Source: Candidatus Nomurabacteria bacterium
GTDB taxonomy: Bacteria > Patescibacteriota > Saccharimonadia > Saccharimonadales > Saccharimonadaceae
NCBI GenBank assembly: GCA_031257295.1
Contig: JAIROX010000003.1
Span: 1-64,000, forward strand
Reading direction: 5' to 3'
Length of the DNA stretch: 64,000 nt
Below are positions 18,200 through 26,611 of the stretch, in pieces (the first letter of the stretch is position 1; each line of letters starts with the position of its first letter). The notes below the pieces were generated by a model. That model ran no database searches. It saw only the letters and a list, made by a program, of their open reading frames with translations, and had not been told where the DNA came from. The position numbers were made by a program, and so were the translations under genes.

Positions 18200-18541
18200 A
18201 TGAAACGCTTGCGCATAGTTATTAGGGTTATTACTGGCGTATTGGTTGTATTAACTGTCGCTGGAATTGTTATATTAGTCGCTAATCAAAAGCTTGATTT
18301 TCTGGATACGACTTATGAAATTATTGCCTTTTCGATAGGCATGGGCGGTATGATTATGGCGGTGGTTAGCCAAATTGACTCGTACCAACAAGAGAAAAAC
18401 AACAAGAAGATGCTGGATGAGTTATCTGATCTTAACCGTGCAGCCGATAATGACGACAAAGTTGACAGTGATTTTCAGAAAAAACTAGACACGCTAATCA
18501 GCCAAAGCGGCAAAATTTATAGTAAGCTTGGTAAAAAATAG
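18200..18541 (+). CDS. Small two-helix membrane protein, unknown
   Basis: 113 aa. Two hydrophobic helices (about 9-28 and 42-60), then a soluble charged tail (EKNNKKMLDELSDLNRAADND) that could form a coiled coil. ATG 18200 is chosen because TGTTAAAAT (18184-18192) ends 8 nt before it, leaving an upstream TTG without leader. No family recognised. It lies between uvrC and the FtsA-like gene but has its own promoter. Confidence 0.65.
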   Translation: MKRLRIVIRVITGVLVVLTVAGIVILVANQKLDFLDTTYEIIAFSIGMGGMIMAVVSQIDSYQQEKNNKKMLDELSDLNRAADNDDKVDSDFQKKLDTLISQSGKIYSKLGKK

Positions 18542-18577
18542 TAAGCAAGCTGTCCCGTTGTAGCCTTTACCTAAAAG

Positions 18578-18586
18578 TGGTAAAAT
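18578..18586 (+). promoter_or_regulatory. Extended -10 promoter for the FtsA-like gene
   Basis: TGGTAAAAT ends 11 nt before ATG 18597, predicting a leader of only about 4 nt. Confidence 0.55.
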
Positions 18587-18596
18587 CATAAACAGT

Positions 18597-19868
18597 ATGG
18601 CTATATCTAAACTTAAGATTAGAAAACCAAAGAACGATGGGCGTGATGCGATTGTGGCGCTCGATATTGGTACCGAGTTCGTAAAGGCGTTGATTGCGCA
18701 GGTGAATGGTGATCAGCTAGAGATTGTTGGCGTGGGGCGCAAACACCAGGGGCTAGGCGACATGCACAGTGGTGCAATCGCCGATATTGATGGCGTGGTC
18801 AAAAATTGCGAAGTCGCCCTGGCTGAAGCCGAAGAGCAATCCGGATTCCAGGCTAAAAATGTGATTGTGGGCATTGCTGGCGAACTAGTGAAGGGCACAA
18901 CTAGCACGATTCGCTACCGCAGACCGCAGCCCGATCTGCCGCTGAGCGAGCGTGAGATGGAATTTATCATTGAAAAGGTGCAGGACCGCGCCCGCATGAA
19001 GGCGCAGCGCCAGGTGGCTGTCGAAACCAGTAATCCAGAGGTAGAAGTTAAGCTGGTCAACTCAGCGCTGGTTAGCATTCATATCGATGGTTACAAAGTG
19101 AGCAATCCGATTGGTTTTCAGGGCAAAGATGTGGCGGTGCAGATCTACACAGCCTTTGCACCGATGGTGCATATTGGTGCTATTGAGCGTGTAACAAACG
19201 AGCTCAGCCTAGAGTTGATCGCTGTGGCGGCCGAGCCATTTGCGGTGGCACGCAGTGTGATTGGCACTGATGTTAGTAGTAACTTTACGGCAATCCTTGC
19301 TGACATTGGTGGCGGCACAACCGATATTGCTGTGATTGATGACGGTGGTGTGGAGGGTACTAAGATGTTCGGCATTGGTGGCCGCAGTTTTACGCATCAA
19401 ATTGCTGGTGAACTGAACTTATCATACGAGGCGGCTGAGAAACTGAAAGTTAACCTGGGTAAGGGTAATATGAAGGAGTCTGTTGAGGCTAAGGTGGACG
19501 AAGCCCTGAAGCGCACGTTGGGCGTGTGGCTAAGCGGTGTGGAATTAGCGCTCGACGAGTTTAAAACTGTTGATCACCTGCCGAGTCGGATTTTAATGTG
19601 CGGTGGCGGTGCTAGCCTAAAGCAAATCACGGAGATTTTGACAGAGACAGATTGGTGGCAGGACTTGCCATTTACGAAAAAACCGCATGTGCAATTGATC
19701 GAGCCTGATGAAGTGGTCGGTGTGGTTGACCAGACGGATTCGGAGCATACTTTGGACCATACGTTCATCACGGCCATGGGGTTGCTCAGGGTTGGCTATG
19801 ATACAATTAGTGCTGTTGACATGGGCGACGGTGTTAAGGATAAGTTAAGTAAAATTTTGAGGATTTGA
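18597..19868 (+). CDS. FtsA/PilM-like actin-fold ATPase
   Basis: 423 aa. ALDIGTEFVKALI is the phosphate-1 motif, ADIGGGTTDIAVI phosphate-2, and MCGGGASLKQI the adenosine motif of FtsA/PilM proteins. A SHS2-like segment precedes them (QVAVETSNPEVEVKLVNSAL and neighbours). FtsA would anchor FtsZ to the membrane; PilM would bind the cytoplasmic tail of a pilus inner-membrane protein. No amphipathic FtsA C-terminal anchor is obvious (it ends KDKLSKILRI). The next gene starts 1 nt later and encodes a single-pass membrane protein with a large cytoplasmic N-terminus, a PilM-PilN-like arrangement. Assignment between the two roles is open. Confidence 0.8.
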   Translation: MAISKLKIRKPKNDGRDAIVALDIGTEFVKALIAQVNGDQLEIVGVGRKHQGLGDMHSGAIADIDGVVKNCEVALAEAEEQSGFQAKNVIVGIAGELVKGTTSTIRYRRPQPDLPLSEREMEFIIEKVQDRARMKAQRQVAVETSNPEVEVKLVNSALVSIHIDGYKVSNPIGFQGKDVAVQIYTAFAPMVHIGAIERVTNELSLELIAVAAEPFAVARSVIGTDVSSNFTAILADIGGGTTDIAVIDDGGVEGTKMFGIGGRSFTHQIAGELNLSYEAAEKLKVNLGKGNMKESVEAKVDEALKRTLGVWLSGVELALDEFKTVDHLPSRILMCGGGASLKQITEILTETDWWQDLPFTKKPHVQLIEPDEVVGVVDQTDSEHTLDHTFITAMGLLRVGYDTISAVDMGDGVKDKLSKILRI

Positions 19869-19869
19869 C

Positions 19870-21540
19870 GTGTCAAAAGATGTAGTATACGTAGACGCCG
19901 AAGATGATATTACTGATATCATTGGTAAGGTTAAGGCCAGCAAAGAAGCAATTGTAGCGATTGTGCCACCCAAGCGGGTAGGCGCTTTGCAGAGCGCAGT
20001 TAACTTGAAGTTACTAGCCAAATCCGCCAAGTCTGAAGAGAAGCAAGTGGTGTTGATCACTGGCAATCGCGCCATTGAGCCGCTTGCGGCCGTGGCCAAG
20101 ATACCAGTGGCACGTACGTTGCAAACTAAGCCAGAAATTCCTGAAATTTCTGCGCTAGAAGATGACAATGGCGAAATTGATGTAATTGAGGGTGAAAAAG
20201 TACCAGTTGGTGTGGGCGAGCTTGACGAAGCCGTTAAGGCTACTGCAAAAGATGATGATAGCGCTGAAGATGACATGGACGATCAGCTGCTGAGCAGCAT
20301 AGCTTTAGATGATGACGATAGGCCAGAAAGGTCATCGAGAGGTCGTAAGGACGGTAAGAAATCTAAAGGTGGCGTACCGAATTTCGATAAATTCCGCAAG
20401 AAACTATTGATAGGTATCGGCATTGGTGTGCTGGTGATTGGTTTTTTGGTGTGGGCAATTGTGTTTGCGCCGCGTGCCACTATTATCATCAAGACAAAAT
20501 TGTCTAAAATTGATGTGTCGGAGGCTGTAATTTTTACAACTGACCAGTCACAGTCTAACGCTAAAAAAGGCACGATATTGATTAAAAAACAGCAACTATC
20601 TAAGAAGTCTGAGGTAGAATTTGACCCGACCGGCTCTAAAAAGATTGGCGAAAAAGCTAAAGGCACGCTGACCGTGTCTAACTGTGATGATACAAACAGC
20701 TTCAATATTGCGGCTGGCACCAAGTTCACCAGCAGCGGGTTGGTGTTCATCAGCACGGCGTCTGCATCTGTTTCTGGTATGACAGGCTCGGCTTCGGCTT
20801 GTCAAAACAGTGGCACGGGTGCCGGTACGGGTACGGTGTCCGTTCAGGCGGCCGACGTAGGGGAAGATTATAATTTGCCAGTCCAAAAGTATACAGCTAG
20901 CGGCGTATCTGGTTATATATATTTCAGCGGTTCGGCTATGAGCGGTGGTTCATCCAGAACTGTTAAGGCCGTTAGCCAAGATGATATTAATAAGGCTAAG
21001 GAAAAGTTATCTGAGGCAAACGACGCAGCCGCTAAGAAAGAGCTAGCTGGCCAGATGTCGAGTGATTTCATTGTAATTGATTCAAGCATGAAAGTAGACC
21101 TAAAAGACCCTGTGTCAACACCGGCGGTCGACCAAGAGGCTAGTGGCAAAGCTAAGTTATCAGCTGAGACGATCTATACGGTTTATGGCGCCGATCGCTC
21201 ACAGGTTAAAGAATTCTTGATTGCTAAGCTAAGTGACGGCCTAAACGATAAGGAAGAACAAAAGATTTATAGTAACGGCGTAGACGACGCCTATTTTGAC
21301 CAGTTTGTTGACGATGGTGGTAAAATGTCAGCTCGTCTCAAGACAGTGGCACAAATTGGGCCGAAAATTGATGAAAAACATGTGCGTGAGGTGTCTAAGG
21401 GCAAACGCTACGGTGAAGTTCAGGGTGAGTTAGAATCAATTTCTGGTGTGGAAAGTGTTGATATTAAGTTCTCGCCATTTTGGGTGTCTAAGGTTCCGGG
21501 TAGCGACTCAAAGATCACGGTAGAATTTAAGTCCAAATGA
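19870..21540 (+). CDS. Single-pass membrane protein with baseplate-J-like domain
   Basis: 556 aa, GTG start 1 nt after the FtsA-like stop. Residues 1-~170 are cytoplasmic: a small alpha/beta part (VVYVDAEDDITDIIGKVKA, VLITGNRAIEPLA), then an acidic and a Lys-rich linker. A transmembrane helix follows at about 179-200. The outer part has a region (TVSNCDDTNSFNIAAGTKF, VSVQAADVGEDYNLP) resembling phage baseplate J/gp47-type beta domains found in CPR membrane proteins. Coupling to the actin-fold ATPase suggests a shared envelope or division/pilus-like machine. The stop overlaps ruvX by 4 nt. Confidence 0.6.
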   Translation: MSKDVVYVDAEDDITDIIGKVKASKEAIVAIVPPKRVGALQSAVNLKLLAKSAKSEEKQVVLITGNRAIEPLAAVAKIPVARTLQTKPEIPEISALEDDNGEIDVIEGEKVPVGVGELDEAVKATAKDDDSAEDDMDDQLLSSIALDDDDRPERSSRGRKDGKKSKGGVPNFDKFRKKLLIGIGIGVLVIGFLVWAIVFAPRATIIIKTKLSKIDVSEAVIFTTDQSQSNAKKGTILIKKQQLSKKSEVEFDPTGSKKIGEKAKGTLTVSNCDDTNSFNIAAGTKFTSSGLVFISTASASVSGMTGSASACQNSGTGAGTGTVSVQAADVGEDYNLPVQKYTASGVSGYIYFSGSAMSGGSSRTVKAVSQDDINKAKEKLSEANDAAAKKELAGQMSSDFIVIDSSMKVDLKDPVSTPAVDQEASGKAKLSAETIYTVYGADRSQVKEFLIAKLSDGLNDKEEQKIYSNGVDDAYFDQFVDDGGKMSARLKTVAQIGPKIDEKHVREVSKGKRYGEVQGELESISGVESVDIKFSPFWVSKVPGSDSKITVEFKSK

Positions 21541-21944
21541 CCGAAAAAACAAAGCAGCTGATGTCTTTAGACGTGGGAGAAAAACGCATTGGTGTGGCGC
21601 TGGCCGACGCGGCAGTGCGGATTGCTATCCCTTTTGGGTTTGTCGAGGTAAATGGCCACGAGCTTGAGGAGATTAACCACGTGATTGTGCAGGAGGGCGT
21701 AAATACTCTGGTGGTAGGCTTGCCGCGTAACTCTGGGGGTGAGGAGACCGCCCAAACTGAGTTTGTGCGCAACTTTGCCAAACAACTGGAACTGTCGGTT
21801 GACGACCTGGTGTTCCAGGATGAATCATTGACTAGTGTCGAAGCTGAGAAACGGCTTAAAAGTTATGGTAAGCCATATAGCAAGGGTGACATTGATACTG
21901 AGGCGGCGGTGATAATTTTGCAAGACTACCTGGAGGAAAACTAA
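21537..21944 (+). CDS. ruvX: RuvX/YqgF-family nuclease
   Basis: 135 aa, normal family length. RNase H-like fold: LDVGEKRIGVALAD supplies the first Asp, VVGLPRNSGGEET follows, then DESLTSVEAEKRL, and the C-terminal DTEAAVIILQDYL carries the last acidic residue. YqgF/RuvX proteins act in pre-16S rRNA 5' maturation and were proposed as Holliday-junction resolvases. It overlaps the upstream gene (ATGA) and mltG downstream (TAATG), so all three are coupled. Confidence 0.92.
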   Translation: MTEKTKQLMSLDVGEKRIGVALADAAVRIAIPFGFVEVNGHELEEINHVIVQEGVNTLVVGLPRNSGGEETAQTEFVRNFAKQLELSVDDLVFQDESLTSVEAEKRLKSYGKPYSKGDIDTEAAVIILQDYLEEN

Positions 21945-23161
21945 TGGATGGATTTAAAAAAAAGCGTGAGCAGCAGGTACCTGCAACTACCGCTTCTTTG
22001 AACCAACCTTTTTCTGACGAATCAAATAACGAGCGCAAGACCGATGAACCTGACCAAGCCGCTGAGGAAGAAAAAAGGTTGGAGAAAGAATCCATCACTG
22101 TAAAAAACCCCAAAAAATGGTTAAAATGGACAATCTTAGGTGCAGCGGTGTTATTGCTAGCTGGCGGAGTACTTGTGTGGTATCAAAACGGCTTAAGACC
22201 GGCATGCACAATTTACCCCGGTGAATCTGTTGCTATACAGTGCCCGAAACAGGACTTTACGGTGCAAGGTGGTGAGTCGGTATCTAAAATAGCTGATGGT
22301 CTTGAAGCTGCAAACTTGATTCAAAATGCTGGTGCGTTCAAGATCCACGCCAAGCTAAGCGGCAAGTCGAGTAGTATAAAAACCGGAGTGTATGAACTCT
22401 CTCCCACTATGTCCGCGCCGGAAATACTAGACAAGTTGACCACCGAGCCAGACGCAAGAGTTTTTAGAGTAACATTTTTACCAGGGGGTACTTTAGCTGA
22501 TGCCAAGAAAGCCTTGCTTAAAGTAACTAACCACAGAAACCAGGTTGTATATAGCGAAGCAGAAATTGATGCTGCATTTGCTAAGCGATATGATAACCCC
22601 GTCTTGCAAGATAAACCGGCTGAAGCCGATCTTGAGGGGTATATATACGGCGACACTTACGAATTCTATGAAGGCGTACCAGTTGAGACGATTATTGAGC
22701 GTGTTTTAAAGGAAATGGAGCAAGTTGTAGATGACGGTAATCTGGCGGTTAAGTTTAAAGCTCAGGGGCTTAACCTATACCAAGGCATTACCTTGGCCTC
22801 GATTGTACAACGCGAAGGTGGTGGCGATTTGCCAGAAGTAGCTAGTGTCTTCCTGAACCGACTAAACGCTGGCATGACGCTAGGAAGTGATGTCACATAT
22901 CAATATATAGCCGATAAGTTAGGTGTAGAGCGTGACCCGGCACTAGATAACCCCTACAACACGCGAGTCTATCCGGGTCTGCCACCAGGGCCGATTAGTT
23001 CGCCGGGCAAAAGCGCTTTGCTGGCAGTAGCTGACCCAGCTAAAACGGACTATATCTATTTTCTAAGTGGTGACGATGGCAAAACTTACTTTGCCAAAAC
23101 TGAAGCTGAACACAATAAAAATATCCGCGATCATTGCCAAGAGAAATGTTTGATATTATAG
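21944..23161 (+). CDS. mltG: Endolytic murein transglycosylase
   Basis: 405 aa. The cytoplasmic N-terminus is long and charged (about 65 residues). One transmembrane helix (about 66-85) and a LysM-like segment follow. The YceG domain has ASIVQREGG with the catalytic Glu, SDVTYQY, and YNTRVYPGLPPGPISSPG, the family signature. MltG cuts nascent glycan strands and sets their length at the outer face of the membrane. Its position after the actin-fold ATPase operon fits a growth/division cluster. Confidence 0.94.
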   Translation: MDGFKKKREQQVPATTASLNQPFSDESNNERKTDEPDQAAEEEKRLEKESITVKNPKKWLKWTILGAAVLLLAGGVLVWYQNGLRPACTIYPGESVAIQCPKQDFTVQGGESVSKIADGLEAANLIQNAGAFKIHAKLSGKSSSIKTGVYELSPTMSAPEILDKLTTEPDARVFRVTFLPGGTLADAKKALLKVTNHRNQVVYSEAEIDAAFAKRYDNPVLQDKPAEADLEGYIYGDTYEFYEGVPVETIIERVLKEMEQVVDDGNLAVKFKAQGLNLYQGITLASIVQREGGGDLPEVASVFLNRLNAGMTLGSDVTYQYIADKLGVERDPALDNPYNTRVYPGLPPGPISSPGKSALLAVADPAKTDYIYFLSGDDGKTYFAKTEAEHNKNIRDHCQEKCLIL

Positions 23162-23180
23162 TGGGTAGGAAGGGGGAATC

Positions 23181-24086
23181 TTGCCAAAAACAGTTTTAAA
23201 AACTCACAGCTTAACTAAAACGTACGGTAGTTTTACGGCACTAGACAGCGTGTCACTAACACTGCACCAGGGTGATATCTATGGTCTAATCGGCCGCAAC
23301 GGTGCGGGTAAAACGACGTTTTTTAAATGTGTAATGGGGCTGGCTAAGCCGAGCGGCGGTACGATAGAGATCGGCGGTAAAAAAATCAGCCTGAGCTCGG
23401 CCAGGCGACAGATTGGATTCTTGATCAACTCGGCCTTCTTCCCATATCTGAGTGCGCGGCAAAACCTAGAATATCTTTGCCGGGTTAAGGGTATAAAATC
23501 TAAGGATGAAGTTGAGCGACTACTGGATCTAGTTGGGCTGAGCGGTGTTAAGAAGCCGTTCAAAGCATTCTCGATGGGCATGAAACAGCGCTTGGGGCTA
23601 GCTGGCGCGCTGCTGGGTGATCCACCAATCGTGATTTTGGACGAGCCAGTCAACGGCCTAGACCCGCAAGGTATTGCCGATATTCGCGCTATAATTAAGC
23701 GTGAAAATGAGCAGAATGGCACAACGTTTATGATTTCGTCGCACATTCTCGGTGAGCTTGACCTCGTGGCGACACGCTTTGGCTTTATTGAGCAAGGTAG
23801 GTTATTGCAGGAAATCAGCCACGAAGACCTGCACCAACACACTAAGAAATCACTGGTTGTAGGTGTAGATGACGCCGAAAAAGCCCTTGAGGTGTTGAAG
23901 AAACGACTAAAAATCAACAACGTAACGGTGCGCGGTAAACAACTGATGCTTGACAATCAAATTGGCAAAAGTAGCGACATAGCTCGTGCACTGGTAGGCG
24001 CTGGGCTAGAGTTGCAGCACCTTGCGCCGCAAGAAACCACCCTAGAAGAATACTTTATACGTTTGATAGGAGGTGAAGATGTTTAA
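23181..24086 (+). CDS. ABC transporter ATP-binding protein
   Basis: 301 aa. Walker A GRNGAGKTTF, signature FSMGMKQRLGLAGAL, Walker B IVILDEPVNGLDP, and the switch His in ISSHILGELD. The extra C-terminal domain is usual for ABC-2 exporters of the bacitracin/BcrA or lantibiotic-immunity type. It starts at TTG 23181, preceded by AGGAAGGGGG. It overlaps the permease gene by 8 nt, so the two form one transporter. Substrate unknown. Confidence 0.88.
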   Translation: MPKTVLKTHSLTKTYGSFTALDSVSLTLHQGDIYGLIGRNGAGKTTFFKCVMGLAKPSGGTIEIGGKKISLSSARRQIGFLINSAFFPYLSARQNLEYLCRVKGIKSKDEVERLLDLVGLSGVKKPFKAFSMGMKQRLGLAGALLGDPPIVILDEPVNGLDPQGIADIRAIIKRENEQNGTTFMISSHILGELDLVATRFGFIEQGRLLQEISHEDLHQHTKKSLVVGVDDAEKALEVLKKRLKINNVTVRGKQLMLDNQIGKSSDIARALVGAGLELQHLAPQETTLEEYFIRLIGGEDV

Positions 24087-24822
24087 TTATATCCGCGCTG
24101 AAGTTTACCGCGTTCTACACAAGAAGAGCCTGTATATCTACTTTGGCTGCATAGCCGTGGGCTATACTTTACTAACACTGATTAGTGCTGGCGCAGCTAA
24201 CGAGACCTCAGTTGGCCGCGACGCTGCCAATCTATTCTTCTTATTGCCGGCCGTGGTGGGCGGTTATCTGTTTGCTACCTTGTTAGGTGACGACCTTAGC
24301 TCAAAGAACCTCACTACGTTGATCGGATTTGGTATGAACAAGGCCAAGATCGTGGTTTCGAAGCTGCTTTTAGTGGCTGGACTAAGTGCCGTGATTTTAG
24401 GAATCACACCCCTGTTTATGGCTGGCATTTACGCTGTAATTGGCCATTCGCCATCAACGGCTAGCCTTGAGGGAGCCTATACTGAGAGCTTTTCGATGTG
24501 GCTTACCTTGATAGCTTGTACGGCAATCGCATCGATTGCTACCTATGGCTTGCAGCGTGTCACCTTTGCCATGGTGCTCTATCTGCTCCTAGCGCTTAGA
24601 GTGATTGACCAGTTGCTAAGCATGGTATTTAGCTGGAATCTTATCCGTGACCTAGCGCCTAACCTTTCTGACTACCTGGTAACTAGTATCACGTCGCGCA
24701 TACAGCTCGGGGCAACGCTTGACGGCACTATGTTGGCGGCGATTATCGAATACGGAGTTGTATTAGTAGTGGCTACGGTGTTATCGGTGATAGTATTTAA
24801 TAAAAAAGAATCGGAGTTTTAA
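24079..24822 (+). CDS. ABC-2 type permease
   Basis: 247 aa with six hydrophobic helices, in the order typical of BcrB/ABC-2 permeases: an N-terminal amphipathic NYIRAEVYRVLHKKSLYIY stretch, then paired helices with a G-D-D-L-S-S-K-N loop after helix 2. ATG 24079 is chosen because AGGAGG (24068-24073) is well spaced from it; a GTG at 24073 lies inside that site. It pairs with the ATPase upstream and the YxeA-like protein downstream. Confidence 0.82.
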   Translation: MFNYIRAEVYRVLHKKSLYIYFGCIAVGYTLLTLISAGAANETSVGRDAANLFFLLPAVVGGYLFATLLGDDLSSKNLTTLIGFGMNKAKIVVSKLLLVAGLSAVILGITPLFMAGIYAVIGHSPSTASLEGAYTESFSMWLTLIACTAIASIATYGLQRVTFAMVLYLLLALRVIDQLLSMVFSWNLIRDLAPNLSDYLVTSITSRIQLGATLDGTMLAAIIEYGVVLVVATVLSVIVFNKKESEF

Positions 24823-24823
24823 G

Positions 24824-25249
24824 ATGAAAAAAGTCGTGATTAGTATAGTAAGTTTAGTGGTGATTGCTTTAGCGGTGGTGGGCGTGCTTTTAGGGCAACG
24901 TTACTACAACGACCGCTACGTCAGCAGTGATTATTACACAGTCGTGCCAGCTGACTACGACACCACGCCCAAAATGCAGCACGACTACACCGGCAAAGAT
25001 ATCGCTCTTGGGGTGGAATATAAGTTAACAGCCTATAACACCGAGGGCGAATCTAAGGTCGTGGAGTTTACGGTGATGGATAAGAATTCAAAAGAAGCTA
25101 CTGCAGGCGAATACTACCAACCTGGTACATATCTGTTAGTTAAGGCTAGCAAGCAGATAGTGACAGGACAAGAAACTATCGACAGGGGTAAGATTCCGGA
25201 AGGAGTCTTAAAGCTTCTCGAGGTGAACAAACAGCTAGTTAGCCGTTAA
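24824..25249 (+). CDS. YxeA-like (DUF1093) exported protein
   Basis: 141 aa. N-terminal signal-anchor helix (about 4-24), then an OB-like small domain with DYYTVVPADYDTT, YKLTAYNTEGESKVVEFTV and GTYLLVKASKQIVTGQETI, ending IPEGVLKLLE. The spacing of these segments fits the YxeA/DUF1093 family of Firmicutes, often encoded beside ABC exporters. It starts 1 nt after the permease stop. Function in the family is not known. Confidence 0.6.
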   Translation: MKKVVISIVSLVVIALAVVGVLLGQRYYNDRYVSSDYYTVVPADYDTTPKMQHDYTGKDIALGVEYKLTAYNTEGESKVVEFTVMDKNSKEATAGEYYQPGTYLLVKASKQIVTGQETIDRGKIPEGVLKLLEVNKQLVSR

Positions 25250-25251
25250 TA

Positions 25252-25280
25252 TTGACTTTGAGTGAGTTTTTTGCTAAAAT
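25252..25280 (+). promoter_or_regulatory. Promoter of the LysM-CHAP gene
   Basis: TTGACT, 17-bp spacer, TAAAAT with TG one base upstream. Transcription would start near 25287, giving a leader of about 129 nt. Confidence 0.75.
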
Positions 25281-25286
25281 GGTAGT

Positions 25287-25415
25287 GTCTATCAGTTGTA
25301 GGTTAAGCCGTTTGTGGCGATGTCTATAAAGGGTAGGCCTACCTAAAGCTATTCGTGAGGTGGCTAAAGGGTTTTTGGGTAGTGCCTTGTAGCAATATAG
25401 GGCAGGAGAATTTAA
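25287..25415 (+). promoter_or_regulatory. Structured 5' leader, candidate cis-regulatory RNA
   Basis: The leader contains several hairpins: GCC/GGC near 25310, the perfect 12-nt palindrome GGTAGGCCTACC (25332-25343), and AGCTATT-CGTGA-GGTGGCT. A 3' pairing of TGCC (25383-25386) with GGCA (25401-25404) touches the Shine-Dalgarno AGGAGA. I do not recognise a known riboswitch. In Gram-positive bacteria genes for wall hydrolases of this kind are often under ydaO-type control, but the conserved ydaO core was not found. Confidence 0.4.
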
Positions 25416-26594
25416 ATTAGTAAAAAATCAGTAAAGAATGAAGAGCCTCAAAGCGAGGTTTCGGCATTAAGACAGGCGGTGCTTGAGGGCGTTAAAAAAC
25501 CTAATTCTAAGCATGGCCGAAGACTACGTAAGATCCGTCAAACTGCTATTTATGCATTTGCATTTGTAGCTATTGTTGCGGCTGTAGCAATTGGCGCCGA
25601 AAAGCCAGAAGATGGCGAGATCAAAGCTTCTATGGTTGACGAGATCACTAGTGACGACGCTAGGCCAACCGTCGACCAAGTGACAGAAGCCTCGATTATC
25701 GCGAGCCTTGCTGAAACGGCTAACTTACCAGTGGCGGCTAATGCGGCTAACGTGTCGGCCTCCTTGGCTATTAAGCATGAAATTTTACAAGCAGATGACA
25801 TATCTGCCATATCTAAGCCACAGATCATAAACTTAAAATCATTGCCTGGTGGTGTAATAACCCATAAGGTGGCGGTTGGCGACACTCTTGAGTCAATAGC
25901 TGCTAAGAATAAAATTAGTGCTCAAACTTTGCGATGGGCTAATGGATTGAAAAACAACGATATTAAGGAAGGCCAGGACTTAGTCGTGCCTTCGGTGGAT
26001 GGTGTAGTTTATACGGTTAAAGATGGTGATAGTGTTGACAGCCTGGCTGGCAAATACAAAGCTAATGCTGAACGTATTACGGTGTTTAATAACCTAGAAG
26101 TTGATGGCCTTAAGCCGGGTGTACGAATTGTTATACCAGGCGGAGTGTTGCCTGAAAATGAGCGTCCGGAATACGTGGCGCCACAACCAGTTGTAACTAC
26201 CTATAACTTCAATAACTACAGCTATAGTGGTGGTTCGCTAAACTACACTGGCCGCGGTATGCCAAATCCGTTCCCGAATCGTGATAATGGTTACGCATAT
26301 GGCTGGTGTACGTGGTATGTAGCCGAGAAGCGAGCTAAAGCTGGTGCGCCGATTGGCCGCAACTGGGGCAATGCTATCTCTTGGGGTTATAGCGCGGCAG
26401 CGGCTGGCTACAGGGTGGATCACGCGCCAAGCGCGGGTGCTATCTTGCAGAAGGGTAATCACGTGATGTATATCGAGAGCGTGTCAGGAGATGTGGTTAA
26501 GTATTCTGAAATGAACGGCCCGTCTGGTTGGAATCGCGTAGACTACGGTGAGATGAGCTTAGCTACAGCCGCCTCGTATAATATAATCCACTAA
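25416..26594 (+). CDS. Membrane-anchored LysM-CHAP peptidoglycan hydrolase
   Basis: About 392 aa if started at ATT 25416, which reads I/M-S-K-K-S and lies 6 nt after AGGAGA; the first GTG (25479) has no Shine-Dalgarno. There is a transmembrane helix at about 38-62 and a linker. Two LysM repeats (about 150-193 and 199-245; HKVAVGDTLESIAAKN, YTVKDGDSVDSLAGKY) bind glycan. A CHAP amidase/endopeptidase domain (289-392) has catalytic Cys in GWCTWYVAEKRA (about 298) and His in GNHVMYIE (about 349). It would cut wall peptides outside the membrane. Confidence 0.85.
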   Translation: MSKKSVKNEEPQSEVSALRQAVLEGVKKPNSKHGRRLRKIRQTAIYAFAFVAIVAAVAIGAEKPEDGEIKASMVDEITSDDARPTVDQVTEASIIASLAETANLPVAANAANVSASLAIKHEILQADDISAISKPQIINLKSLPGGVITHKVAVGDTLESIAAKNKISAQTLRWANGLKNNDIKEGQDLVVPSVDGVVYTVKDGDSVDSLAGKYKANAERITVFNNLEVDGLKPGVRIVIPGGVLPENERPEYVAPQPVVTTYNFNNYSYSGGSLNYTGRGMPNPFPNRDNGYAYGWCTWYVAEKRAKAGAPIGRNWGNAISWGYSAAAAGYRVDHAPSAGAILQKGNHVMYIESVSGDVVKYSEMNGPSGWNRVDYGEMSLATAASYNIIH

Positions 26595-26596
26595 TC

Positions 26597-26605
26597 TGGT
26601 ACAAT
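26597..26605 (+). promoter_or_regulatory. Extended -10 promoter of obg
   Basis: TGGTACAAT ends 7 nt before ATG 26612; predicted leaderless. Confidence 0.6.
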
Positions 26606-26611
26606 ATCTAT

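Noticed and set aside
25287-25415. ydaO (c-di-AMP) riboswitch before the wall hydrolase
   Set aside because: Biologically tempting, but the conserved GGGGA...CCGACAGCUAACC core is not present.
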